Below are positions 45,675-56,837 of a stretch of 64,000 nt of DNA, one piece after another (the stretch's first letter is position 1; the number at the start of each line of letters is the position of its first letter). The stretch is from Hanleya hanleyi (Eukaryota > Mollusca > Polyplacophora > Lepidopleurida > Hanleyidae): the NCBI GenBank assembly GCA_036873755.1, contig JAVTVY010057047.1, positions 124,001-188,000 on the forward strand. The letters are read 5' to 3'. A model generated the notes under the pieces. That model worked only from the letters and a program-made list of their open reading frames with translations. It did no database searches and was not told the DNA's origin. The position numbers and the translations under genes are program-made.

Positions 45675-46644
45675 GTTGGCTGACCTGTATCTGTTCTCAT
45701 ATGAATATGACTATATGCAGGCGCTTTCAAAAACCGATCCATTCAAACCCGTTCCTTCTCATTCACCAAACGCTATATAGACGATCTTCTCGCTGTGGAT
45801 AATCGCTATATAAATGACGCAGTGAAGGATATATATATCCACCTTCACTGGATTTGAAGGAAACTACAGATAGCCCTACAGACACATCTTATTTAGATCT
45901 CTATCTCTATAAAAATGAAGCGGGCATTCTCTCTCGTCGACTTTATGACAAAAGAGATGATTACAATTTCGACATCGTAAACTATCCCTTTCTGGATAGT
46001 AATATTCCAGTGGGACCTGCATATGGCGTATACATATCTCGCTTAGTAGCATTTCCTAGATCCTGTGTTAAATGTGATGATTTTAATCAACGTCACAAAA
46101 CATTGTTGCAGAAACTTATAAAACAGGGCTATTCCACCAAGCGCCTCCACTCAAAGTTTCTCAAATTTGGCGATACATATCGCATGCTGATAGCAAAATA
46201 CGAGCGTAGCGTGCAAGATCTATGGCGCTTACGTTTCGTAACTTGTGTCTAATTCCGCTTAACCCGGGGCTAGGGGCCGTATGAACCCATGTACTTCAAG
46301 ATCCTCACGGTACTCATATGAACAGTCACAATCAAAGCGTGACTGAGATACATCATTCTTTAGATGACGACTTTACAACGAATATTATGGATTAAGAATA
46401 CTGATCAGCGATACGGATTTGATATTTTTGGAACATCATGATGTCTTGCCGGCATCATTGAAAACTGTTGACCGCTTCTCTCTTGCAGGAAACAAGCCTA
46501 TGTTTATGTATACTATGATTGTCTTTTTGAATTTGGTGCTAATACTGTTATATGGAATATGGAATAGGTCTTTGGATTATGGACGCGGATATTCTCTAAT
46601 GGACGACGGCTGGATTATGAATGACGGACTAGACGCTTGTAATT
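45675..46644 (+). mobile_element. Penelope copy inserted in the gypsy integrase
   Basis: 5'-truncated at the end of motif B (LADLYLFSYEYDY region). It contains motif C in a shifted frame, an open thumb frame (45854-46252), hairpin 46323-46345 and the terminus gacgcttgtaatt. Gypsy pol resumes immediately (YLGTDPNDSADVVDK). TTAG occurs at both borders (45668-45671 and about 46644-46647), a possible short target duplication. Confidence 0.93.
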
Positions 46645-46890
46645 TAGCTTATTTGGGTACAGACCCAAATGACTCTGCGGATGTAGTTGATAAAATTCTA
46701 TATGCTTCTCAGTTGAGGAAACGACTTACAAGCTAGCTTCCACAGAAGCTAGGAAAACCTCGTCTAGATACAAGAAATATTATGACGCGGGTGTTCGAGA
46801 GTCAACACTACAAACAGGTGATCAAGTTTTAGCCAAGAATGTAGGTATCCGAGGTAAACAAACTAGCAGACCGCTGGGGAGGATTGCCGT
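46645..46890 (+). pseudogene. Gypsy integrase, 3' part
   Basis: Continues the integrase after the Penelope insertion: YLGTDPNDSADVVDKILYAS, then in other frames YKKYYDAGVRES and GDQVLAKNVGIRGK, typical of the integrase C-terminal region. At least two frameshifts. Confidence 0.8.
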
Positions 46891-47492
46891 ACAAAATTTT
46901 GTCCCAACTGAATAGAGGTATTCCCGTGTTTAAGGTGGAACAGGAAACCACGGGTAAAAAGCGCACTCAGCATCGTAACATGCTACTTCCTTTTCAGTCA
47001 TTTCCGCAAGTAGATGCTCGGCAGCATAAACCGAACGGAATCAGAAATTTAAGTAGGCCACTCAAAGTCGCCAGACGGTCTTTGTCTTCATCGCCTTCAG
47101 AGAGTGACAGTGAGTATGAAGTTCTTCCTTTACAGACGTATATGCCTCCAGTGCCAAATCGCCACGGCTCGATGATACAGAATGTAGTTCCTGTTCCTTA
47201 TTCTATTGAGGCTGGGTTTGCGAGCCCAGTGATTGATTCTAGAGGTACAACAACAGCTGTCGACATCGACGAATCGAGACCCTTTCCAAATAGAGTCGTG
47301 GTTTATGGGGGTAACGCGGTACCAGGCTCGGTCAATGAGAGAGATGAACCTGATACAGAGGAAGACGATAGGTATACTCTTAATGTTCTCAGAAGATCCT
47401 CTAGGAATAGGAGAAAACCTGATCGATATGGAGAATGGGTCCAACAGAGAAATGTTGTTGTACATAGTAATTCTGTGGTGGTATACGTATAA
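46884..47492 (+). pseudogene. Gypsy pol C-terminal tail, copy 1
   Basis: Open frame of about 200 codons beginning in the GPY/F-like end of integrase (PYKILSQLNRGIPVFKVEQ, HRNMLLPF) followed by a long, low-complexity, serine/acidic-rich tail ending RRSSRNRRKPDRYGEWV and a short hydrophobic end. No transmembrane envelope-like domain. It ends just upstream of the polypurine tract. Confidence 0.8.
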
Positions 47493-47536
47493 GACGATTG
47501 CACTTCTGCCAAATGTCGAGGACGACATTTCTTGAC

Positions 47537-47545
47537 GGGGGAGAG
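47537..47545 (+). promoter_or_regulatory. Polypurine tract (also 48487-48495)
   Basis: gggggagag directly precedes the TGTCGCGG start of the LTR in both duplicated units; it would prime plus-strand DNA synthesis. Confidence 0.8.
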
Positions 47546-47826
47546 TGTCGCGGAAAGGTTTTTTTACCTGTAATCGTCTGCATGACAATTTAAATATGTG
47601 TCACCACCTTAATCTCAGATAGTTGTCGCCCACTCTAATTCTAACTCCTTTGAAATGCAATGTTAGCTCACTAATATTGGTGCCTGTTACATGCCCCCAT
47701 TGATTCGATCACCCGTTCGTTTATTTATTCATTCATTCATTCATTCATGCGTTCATTCATTCACATTCGCGCACGTCAATTTACATGCGTGTTCTCGTCG
47801 CCTAATTTATTTTGCGTATGTCTTCC
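47546..47826 (+). repeat. Truncated internal LTR copy
   Basis: First about 281 bp of the LTR, cut at cttccttacg where the duplicated pol segment begins. Includes the (ATTC)n run. Confidence 0.9.
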
Positions 47827-47828
47827 TT

Positions 47829-48442
47829 ACGCGTACAAAATTTTGTCCCAACTGAATAGAGGTATTCCCGTGTTTAAGGTGGAACAGGAAACCACGGGTA
47901 AGAAGCGCACTCTGCATCGTAACATGCTACTTCCTTTTCAGTCATTTCCGGTCCCACAAGTAGATGCTCGGCAGCATAAACCGAACGGAATCAGAAATTT
48001 AAGTAGGCCACTCAAAGTCGCCAGACGGTCTTTGTCTTCATCGCCTTCAGAGAGTGACAGTGAGTATGAAGTTCTTCCTTTACAGACGTATATGCCTCCA
48101 GTGCCAAATCGCCACGGCTCGGTGATACAGAATGTAGTTCCTGTTCTTTATTCTGTTGAGGCTGGGTTTGCGAGCCCAGTGATTGATTCTAGAGGTACAA
48201 CAACAGCTGTCGACATTGACGAATCGAGACCCTTTCCAAATAGAGTCGTGGTTTATGGGGGTAACGCGGTACCAGGCTCGGTCAATGAGAGAGATGAACC
48301 TGGTACAGAGGAAGACGATAGGTATACTCTTAATGTTCTCAGAAGATCCTCTAGGAATAGGAGAAAACCTGATCGGTATGGAGAATGGGTCCAACAGAGA
48401 AATGTTGTTGTACATAGTAATTCTGTGGTGGTATACGTATAA
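47829..48442 (+). pseudogene. Gypsy pol C-terminal tail, copy 2
   Basis: Duplicate of 46889-47492 with the same reading frame preserved and two extra residues from the 6 bp indel; its own start region is LTR-derived, so it cannot be part of a normal Pol. Confidence 0.85.
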
Positions 48443-48495
48443 GACGATTGCACTTCTGCCAAATGTCGAGGACGACATTTCTTGACGGGGGAGAG

Positions 48496-49299
48496 TGTCG
48501 CGGAAAGGTTTTTTTACCTGTAATCGTCTGCATGACAATTTAAATATGTGTCACCACCTTAATCGCAGATAGTTGTCGCCCACTCTAATTCTAACTCCTT
48601 TGAAATGCAATGTTAGCTCACTAATATTGGTGCCTGTTACATGCCCCCATTGATTCGATCACCCGTTCCTTTATTTATTCATTCATTCATGCGTTCATTC
48701 ATTCACATTCGCGCACGTCTGCGTGTTTTCGTCGCCTAATTTATTTTGCGTATGTCTTCCTTACGAGTACGGTGCGGCAAGCCCGTGTGCGACGGTTTGT
48801 TATGCAATTGTAGGTCATTCCCTGATATAAAACTGGCATACCGGTACGACTCTGGTATTCGCCTACTCGGTGTAATTGTGGTCGGACTGCTAACAATCTT
48901 CCCGATTATTCATTACTATTCAGGTATGTTATTCCTACAGTTTTCTCACTTATGGAACGGTCAGTATAATTGATAGCTGCTATAACTTGATCCAAGGGTG
49001 ATACTTGGATTGTGTATTCTGATTGATATATTTGGGGTTGAATATCATTGTTTTTCGGGGATTATTGTGAATTTGGGGATTATTGTGAATTATTGTGGAC
49101 ATTATCATCTAATTGACTAAGCTGAATTGATGTTAGATTGACATGGATTCGCCTACTCGGTGTAATCGTGATCGGACTGCTAACAATCTTCCCGATTGTT
49201 CATTACTTTTCAGGTCCAGAATAAACTCAGTGTTACGGTTGTCCACTAACTCCTGGAGTTGAGTCTTTCCTTGCCGTCCAAATAATTTATCCCGTGACA
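48496..49299 (+). repeat. 3' LTR of the gypsy element
   Basis: 804 bp, TGTC...GACA. Contains a TATA-like box near 48826, AATAAA at 49220-49225 and the internal duplicated block of about 65 bp (48861-48918, 49144-49208). Lacks the SINE-like insert of the 5' LTR. Confidence 0.92.
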
Positions 49300-49303
49300 T
49301 GTT

Positions 49304-49587
49304 GGATACCAAGATTGAGAAAAAGAACGGTCAACAGCTAAGGACACCGACCACCAGGAACTCGCAGTAGCACGTCATATTCATAGATCTTCTTAACGAC
49401 GTAGTCCATAGTGCCAATTCGGCTCTTGTTTAATATAGTGAATCAAATATCAAACAGTCTTTCTGTGTTATAACGATATGATTAGAACGATAATGACCTT
49501 GACTAATTGTCAAAGACTGTTGTGTCGTTAAATCTTTATCTTTATCACCATCTCCAATAGATTATCAACATGTTGGCAGTCACCCTT
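49304..49587. other. Flank with relic repeat
   Basis: 49476-49587 is a decayed copy of the sequence at 23155-23302 (cgataatg, ttgtcaaagactg-type, cagtcacccttcc). No gene. Confidence 0.45.
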
Positions 49588-49599
49588 CCTTCATAATTG

Positions 49600-49835
49600 G
49601 GGCCCTCGGTGGCCGAGTGGTCTAAGGCGCTTCGCTGGTGACCGCTAGCCTCACACCGCTGAACCGGCACGGGTTCGAGCCCAGCTGGTCCATGTGTGAA
49701 AGTTTGTCAGTTACCATCCGAAGGGCGGTGGTTCTCTCCGGGTTCTCCGGCTTCCTCCACCAACCAAACTGACTGTCACCATATGAGTGAAACAAACTTG
49801 AGTGTGACATTAAGCCAAATCCCCCCCTCCCCCCT
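49600..49835 (+). mobile_element. tRNA-derived SINE with perfect 12 bp target duplications
   Basis: Flanked by ccttcataattg at 49588-49599 and 49836-49847. The 5' part resembles a class II (Leu/Ser-type) tRNA: A box tggccgagtgg, variable-arm-like insert, B box gggttcgagccc. The body contains ttctctccgggttctccggc, a segment shared by many molluscan SINEs as I recall, and it ends cattaagccaaat with a C/T-rich tail. A fragment of its tail is at 42384-42420. Confidence 0.92.
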
Positions 49836-49847
49836 CCTTCATAATTG

Positions 49848-52017
49848 AATTAGACTCTCAGATATTGTGTTCACCAATAGTCTTCTATATGCAGCTTACA
49901 AGGATTAGGCAATACCCAAGCCATCGGTGAAATTTTTGGCACATGATTCCCGTTCGGGCGATCTAATATCCGAAAATTGCCAGGACATTAAACTGTACAA
50001 ACCTAGATTTCCTTTGCTGTATTGACTGTATTATCAGCCTAAATCATTTACGAATATTGATTATGACTAATTGTGAAAGGGCTTACTTTGTAGTTTAGCT
50101 TTGGATTGGGTTATATTGCGTCAGAAAATAAAAGAATTGTTTTCATCCAAAAAAGTCAATTTGATTATGAAGATGAACAAATATGCTTCGCATACCCTGG
50201 TATGGAAACATACACGATATATCTACATGAAGTCCATCTGGTTCAAGAACAAATTCAGAAGCGGGTCGAAAGGGATAGGGGATTTCCAATTTGAAAGGCG
50301 AAATGTCACGACTGTCCATCTTTATGTGCCATCAAGCTCCCTCCTTTATTTATCAATGTAAAATATTTGTGTATTCGTATACCTGGAGTACTACTTCCGA
50401 GAGAGAAAAGTGAAAATTTAAATTTCAGATCTGACCTACACACGATGTTTAAATGCAATTGACCCAGGTATTGATCAGAAATAGATTGTATTGAGCGATT
50501 CAACAAAATGAAAAATAGACGAGCCCATGAAGTTGCCCGTCGCCATCGAAGAATATAATACTCCGTCACCCTCGTTACAAAAGCCTTTCATGTAACAACA
50601 ATAAGTTGTCAAGTTTAAGACACTAACAATACATCAACAGGATGGCATGTATGGGGACCATTAACAGCTATTCTATAAGAATAGATTAGAACAATCATAT
50701 TGTGCAGATCAACAGCTGAGCATAGCCTCAAATTACCCATCATAAACTGATTTGATGCTGATTAATTCGTAATGGGATCCACTGTAATACAGAGAATGGA
50801 TCTAAATGTGACATGTTCACGAAACTGGCATCTTGGCCTACACCTGCGAAGCATATTTCATTTCGACACCTGTGTAAGACAACAGAGCTGTCAGTACCCA
50901 AGGACATGAAAGGATATGATATTATATTTACTGCTAACATAATATGCGGAGAAAGAGGCCATGAATATTTGAAGTATGATAATAATATCCCGGCCAAAAC
51001 GGTATCGTCGTGCAGTAGCATAGCTAGATCTTCCTGACCACAACGTTACTGTCGTATAGTACCCGGTAGCATATTTTAGATTCTGCCGGCCACAAAGTTA
51101 CCGTCGTGTAGTAGCTTGACTAGATGTCTTATTATTCAGTCTGGTAAAGTAAGCAACGGATTCAGATTCGATTCTTGTTTAAAATCATGCGAGAATATGT
51201 AGCCGTGAATTCCCGAATGCACGGCCACATATTCACCAGCTTCCCGATATCCAATTCCAGTTTTTCAGAGGCGGTCGTGGTTTCACTTTCAAACCATCTT
51301 CAGGAGATCGAGAATTCGTGGTTCAGCAGTTCCGAGAGACCAGGAAATCTGTAGTTAATTTAGCGAACTGTTGTTAATGGAAACAGTGTTCAATAGTTAA
51401 GGCCAGTCGACAGTCTTGGAAACGACTATTGCAATTGCTGAGGAACCGTAATCAGTGGGACCCATAAATGCAGACAGAAAGCTGATTGAAATGAGATAAC
51501 GTACAGCTTGGGGTGAAGACAAACATTAATCAGTGATTTTAAGTGATTCAGAATAACTTGAAACAAGCTTTTACTGCGCCCAGTTAAACGGTGACATGAG
51601 CAAAACCGACAACAATGAATTTACATATATATCTGCTTCTGCTGATAAGAATGTTGATTGCCAATCAATTTCTCAAATAAAAGAAATTATTTTATTTAAT
51701 TAATCCTGACTGTAAAAACATGTATTTCAAATCCGCGGAGTTACAACATGGCCGATTATGGTTGGTTACAATTATAGTAAAACAAATATCATTGTACAAC
51801 GGGCGAAAGCGGTGCGGAGTTTCTGTCAAACAATATTCACCCTATTTTATGCCATATATCTTCCATGTCTACAAAATGGGATAGTCCGTGAGCTAACAAT
51901 ATGTTCACCACTCCCCCGAGGGAATATTATCGACTACGTTTTTCTGAAAGTCTGTTCTACGTCAAGTTGTAAACGCTTGTAACTCATAAAATGTCACCAT
52001 GAAATGTGTTGGACATG
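49848..52017. other. No gene; small tandem repeat at 50992-51140
   Basis: Three degenerate copies of about 50 bp start near 50992, 51037 and 51088 (RccacaaMgttacYgtcgtRtagta). Overlapping short ORFs near 50101-50361 and 50740-51037 have no recognisable domain. Confidence 0.45.
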
Positions 52018-52089
52018 TATTCTGTGAAGTCATATGACGCAGTCAGTATATCGGCACCTCTTCCCACTTCCCTTATATGTGTTGTAATT
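52018..52089 (+). mobile_element. Mini-Naiad 3' terminal fragment
   Basis: 72 bp, tattctgtgaagtcatatga to the terminal ttgtaatt, matching 19881-19952. Confidence 0.88.
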
Positions 52090-53800
52090 ACTTATGATCA
52101 CATATCATATATTGTCCCCTCGAAAAGATGTTTTAGATGCCATCAGTGTAATATGAAGACTATTTCTCAAGCACTATTTTTTGCCATGCAGATAGTTATG
52201 AAATGAAGAAAACCGTTGGTCATGATGTTGAAACCCATATTCTATTTGATACTACTCCTAGAAAAACACTGACAGCATTATTACAAGTTACCACATAGTT
52301 GACACCGACATGACAGGAGTATGGCACCATAATATAATAATTTTAACAGCAATATACATCTCAATTACCTTCATACTATCACTCCATCTGAAATGCAAAC
52401 TGACCTGGAGCAACACATTCTGACCTAAACAAAGAAGTGACTATACCATCCTAGTGATCTACGTGGTCGTCTTTCTGTAAATGGACATAATGTTGTGATT
52501 TAACTCCAGTAATCAGTTGCATGATCAGTCGGACTTCCTAGCTGATAAATTTCTATTCTGAAATATTTTGTAACAATATTTTATAACATTTACGGTAGAC
52601 GTCAATTAAGTCGGTTGCTAGGATATCTGCATTCTAGTCGTTTCTACAAAATCCATTTAATATCTTCCTGCAATATTTGGTGGAACCGCAGGTGGCGTCA
52701 ACATATATTGTTAGCATAATCGACGCATTTGCAGTTATTGCTGAACTCGAAGTTCAATCTCTCTCTCCCTCTTCCTCACTCTTTCTCCGACACGCACACA
52801 TTTGCAGTAGCCATTAATTAGTCCCATGCACCCCGACTGCATTTTGCACTGATCGTATCGGATTGCCTTCATATATATTATACCTAATGCGACATAACCA
52901 TGTGTTTACATAGCTTTGTGTGATTACAGTTTAGATCTTGTATAGCCACTGTTAATAGGGAGAATGTTACCTCTCTCACACCCAACACATTCACCACTCA
53001 CCATGCCAACATCTCCCAGAACAAGTGTAGAATCTGCCTTCACAAAATTAATCTAATATGGTGGTCGTTGCCAACCATTGACATCTCTTCATTGAATGTA
53101 TCTTGAATATCTGTATATCCATCAATCGAAAATCCTAATCAGTTACACATCTAGGCATTTTTATTCCGTCTATTCGGCTAAATACAGTTCATTTTGAGAG
53201 AATCAGGGTGACTGCATCATTTTGTGCTGCAAAATATTGGCATTTATTCAGTCCGACTGAAGGTTGCTGCTCAACTCCAAAAAGAAACTATGCCATGAAG
53301 ACGTTATGGTATAAAGTTAGCGGAAGCAAGCAGAATGTAGATATAAAGTGTACGAGATGGCACCTCGGAGGTACAAACAAAATCCATTTGCCAATGATGC
53401 TTCAAAACGGAAAGCTATGCAACAAAAGACATATATGACTTCGAAAATTTTGAAAAGAGTCTATTCAATCATATACATGTTTGGAGAAATAGTTAAAAAG
53501 AGCAAAACAAATAACCCCCATCGCTCCCGTTTTGAATAAATCTCAAAATTAGCATGAAATAAGAAGCTGTGGCTTTAAGCAAATCGATCAGAAGAAAGTG
53601 TGATTTCAGATGAAAAATGACCATAATGAAAAGAAACTGCAGATAAAACGGCGTATCGGGTGACTTCACGCCTGCCGTCTTGAATTTGTTCTCGCTGCTC
53701 TACATAGGCTGGGAAACAAGCAACGAAATGGTAAGCCCTGGGGTAAAAATATCTCCAATACAACTAATGTGTTTTTGTTAGGTGAAAATGTACCGAAATT
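52090..53800. other. No gene recognised; decayed LINE tail near 52720-52790
   Basis: gcagttattgctgaactcga plus a (TC)n-rich run near 52740-52790 resembles a degenerate LINE tail. The remaining DNA has only short unrecognised ORFs. Confidence 0.4.
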
Positions 53801-53804
53801 TGAA

Positions 53805-54450
53805 GGAAAACGTGAACGAACCGCTAAGGGAGCCGCGTCTCAGTGCACCTGCTGGTGCTATAGACGCAGCACTTTGTTGATAATTGAGTTTTGTGCAAGC
53901 TACATGTACGGATTCAAAGAAAAAAAGGTTAAAGAGATAGGGAAGAGACATAATGAACGAACCGCTAAGGAAACCGCGTCTCAGTGCACCTGCCGGTGCT
54001 ATCGGCGCCTTCTGGTCGCCATTTTGGAATTTTTCCTTGTCCTCATGGAAAGTTGTGCAAATTGGCTCATAATGAGTCTGACATGACTGACCCTGGTATG
54101 AATGAGTTTATTCTTGAAAAATATTCCTATTGGAAAGAGATACATACCACATAATGGCTGCCATTTTGAATATGCCAATGGTGCTTCTTCCAGAAAATTA
54201 CAAAGTTGAAGCAAGGTTGTTCGATATATTATGTGAACCGGAATAGCTTGAACGTGATGAATGTGAAAATTGAGTCAGACCTATGCCGCAAATTTGACGC
54301 ATCGTTAATTTGATGGGAAAAAGTTCGGTAGACCGGCAAGGCCGCCATGTTGGATTTTTCAAAGCTGCATCTACTCGTTGTACAGGGGTCGGTAGACCCA
54401 CAAGGCCGTCATGTTGGATTTTCCAAAGCTGAATCTACTCTTTGTACAGA
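53805..54450 (+). repeat. Two short local duplications
   Basis: A block of about 50 bp (gaacgaaccgctaagg, then cgcgtctcagtgcacctg) occurs at about 53814 and 53956. A block of 64 bp (tcggtagac, then caaggccg and catgttggatttt) occurs at 54325 and 54389. No coding assignment. Confidence 0.65.
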
Positions 54451-54779
54451 ATATCATGTAGATAAACTTGAAGTAGCTTCAATAACAATAGCTATGAACT
54501 CGTCGGATTTACGCCAAGAACTGTGAATAAGTGAATTAGCCCTGTGTTTTCACAAGGCGTCTGTGACGTCATGCATGATGTTAATGGGCAAATGTGAAAA
54601 TATTATCGGGTCGGATCTCAATTGCCACTTATATCAACCAGACTCTAACACAGCGATTTTTGAGATAAAAATAGTTTTCATCGCCCTTTCGCTCAGCTGG
54701 CTGACCCAAGTGCTACTATCTTCAGTTCCGAGACTAAAACCTTCCAAGTAAGAATTCGATTTTCACTTCCGAACCCAAA

Positions 54780-55475
54780 GCTCTATTGTTAGCTTCAGAA
54801 GGTATTGTGTCTACTATATGAGAAAAATGCCATATTCTTAGATTCACGGTCATGCTTGGAGTGTGGAACTCCAACTCATCCCACCATTTTGAACATTCTA
54901 CAATTATATGATCTTAGATTTCATCGACAGATTAATGTTGTGTTTTGTTGGTTGCCTAGCCACGTTGGCATCAAAGGAAATGCTGAAGCTCATAAAATGC
55001 CTAAGGCAACCCTAGATAATGAGGTTGATCCTGTTGGAATCCAATATAGCGAGATCAGTCCCTCTATCTGTGCTTGTGAGAATCTTTGAGGGATGCTATG
55101 GATACTAACAAAATTCACGAGTTAAAAAAAACTAGGCTATACTCATCTGAACAGCCAGAAACGTTTCGATCAAGCCATGATTAGACGATGTAGACTCGGC
55201 CAACACGATTAACTCACGAGCATTTTCTGAAAAAAGAGCCAGTCCCAAGGTGTATTCCATGCCACGAGGATTTCACCGCAAAACATATTCTTATCGACTC
55301 TACAGATTTTAAGATTGTAAGAGATTTTAATGTATTTACATGTTTTTAATGCATTAGATTACTGAGTTATTAATCTGAATACTGTGAATACTTAGAGTTG
55401 TGTTTGATCGTCGCTATAAAGCTGAAATATTGCTGAACGCGACGTTAAACTTTAATTCTCTCTCTGTCTCTCTTT
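54780..55475 (+). pseudogene. LINE RNase H end, linker, zinc motif and tail
   Basis: Fragments: LQLYDLRFHRQINVVFCWLP then SHVGIKGNAEAHKMPKATL (end of RNase H), IQYSEISPSICAC linker, RCRLG-NTINSRAF-like and HEDFTAKHILID zinc region, tail cgtcgctataaagctgaaat and (TC)n at about 55460. Frames broken. It is the least truncated RNase H end outside the tandem duplication. Confidence 0.75.
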
Positions 55476-55974
55476 CTCCCAAATCTGTGTTATTCAATAT
55501 TGAAAGTTAGGGGTACCCAAATATAAAAGGCTCTAAATGGCAAACGCCCCCGTGCCCACAGTGCGAACAAGCGTTATTCAGCAGGTAGAAGGTTAGGCGT
55601 TGAGACAAACATCGTTCAAAAAATTTCTCCAGGGGGTTACGGTCAGCTCAAAATGTAAAAACGGGGAAATCTTCACCGTGAAAGATAATATCCCACGGAT
55701 AGCAAGGCATTCGCAGTAGTAGCACAAAAATAACCATCTACTTCCTCTCAAACTCTCACTCTCCCGACCTTTGTTATTCCAGGTATATTCCATGTCACGC
55801 AACACAGAATGTATTTCAGCTTCGAAGCTACTTGACCAACTTGATACCTTTTGCAATTAGCAATATAATTGTTTATAGCACCATTTCATCAACAATATCT
55901 CAATTAAGGCACATTGTCGAGCTGATAGATAGGGGATGTCTTATCTTATTCATCTTAAATTTATGTTAAATACA
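55476..55974. other. No gene recognised
   Basis: Minus ORF 55593-55856 has no recognisable motif. Confidence 0.4.
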
Positions 55975-56830
55975 TAAAACTAGGCTAATTTTCTGCAAGA
56001 GAGAAGCGGTCAGCAAGATATCATGATGTTCTTAAAATTCCAAATCCGTATCGCTGCTCAGTATTTTTAATTCATATGATTTTATTTCTAAAGTCGTTCT
56101 CTAGAGTATGGTGTATCTCAGTCTCGCTTTGTTTGTGACTAATTCCACCTAACCCGGGGCTAGGGGCCGTTTGGACGGATCCTCAGACACCGATTACCAA
56201 ACGTCCCCGCTACGCTTATATTTTGCTATCAGCATGCGATAAGTATAGGCAAATTTGAGAAATTCGAGTGGAGGCATTTGATGATATAGCTCTGTTTTAT
56301 AAGTTTCTGCAATAATGTTTTGTGACATTGATTAAAAACGCAGGATCTGGCAAATGCTACTAGGCAAGATATGTATACGCCATATGCAGGTCTCACTGGA
56401 ATGTTACTGTCCTGAAAGGGATAGTTTACGATGTCGACATTGTAATCGTCTCTTTTGTCATAACGTCAACGAGAGAGAAGGGACGCTTCATTTTTATAGA
56501 GATATAGGTCTAAGTATGACGTGCCGGTAGGGCTATCTGTAGTTTCCTTCAATCCAGTGAAGGTAGGTATATATCTTTCACTGCCTCATTTATATAGCGA
56601 TTATCTGCAGCGAGAAGATCGTCTGTATAGCGTTTAGTGAATGAGAAGGAACGGACTTTGAACTGATCGTTTTTAAAAGCGCCTGAATATAGTCATATTC
56701 ATAATAGAACGGATATAGGTCAGCCAACAGGGGTGCACATTTAGTACGCATTGGCATGCCTATATGCTGTTGATATATTATGTTGCCAAATTTCACATAG
56801 ATATTTTTTTATGAGAATTCAAGCAACTCA
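55975..56830 (-). pseudogene. Penelope copy, minus strand, 5'-truncated
   Basis: 3' tail from about 55975 (ctgcaagagagaagcgg), degenerate hairpin near 56120, thumb, motif C region and motif B (GMPMRTKCAPLLADLYPF, glycine to arginine change). Meets a plus-strand Penelope copy at about 56830-56838. Confidence 0.85.
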
Positions 56831-56837
56831 ATATACA

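Larger units (their letters stand above)
46889..48775 (+). repeat. Partial tandem duplication of the gypsy 3' end (about 940-950 bp units)
   Basis: Unit 1 (about 46889-47828) and unit 2 (about 47829-48775) each hold the pol tail, polypurine tract and the first 280 bp of LTR. The junction joins LTR sequence cttccttacg to pol sequence with a shared GTAC at the breakpoint. The copies differ by a few substitutions and a 6 bp indel (near 47007/47950). Confidence 0.9.
35004..49299 (+). mobile_element. Ty3/gypsy LTR retrotransposon with nested insertions
   Basis: Bounded by LTRs beginning TGTCGCGG and ending CCGTGACA, with TGTT directly flanking both ends (35000-35003 and 49300-49303), a 4 bp target-site duplication. 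Internal order is primer-binding site, leader, gag, protease, linker, RT, RNase H, integrase, C-terminal tail, polypurine tract, 3' LTR, i.e. the Ty3/gypsy order (RT and RNase H before integrase). About 14.3 kb, inflated by a 4.2 kb inverted-repeat-bounded block, a Penelope copy, a LINE tail, a SINE-like insert in the 5' LTR, and a 950 bp partial duplication. gag-pol has several frameshifts and stops, so it is inactive. Confidence 0.93.

Noticed and set aside
46884..48442. Envelope gene (third ORF) in the gypsy element
   Set aside because: The ORFs continue the integrase C-terminus and are low-complexity and charged, without a signal peptide or membrane anchor.
49600..49685. A genuine tRNA-Leu or tRNA-Ser gene
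   Set aside because: tRNA-like boxes are present, but the sequence continues into a SINE body and has 12 bp target duplications, and the tRNA fold is imperfect.
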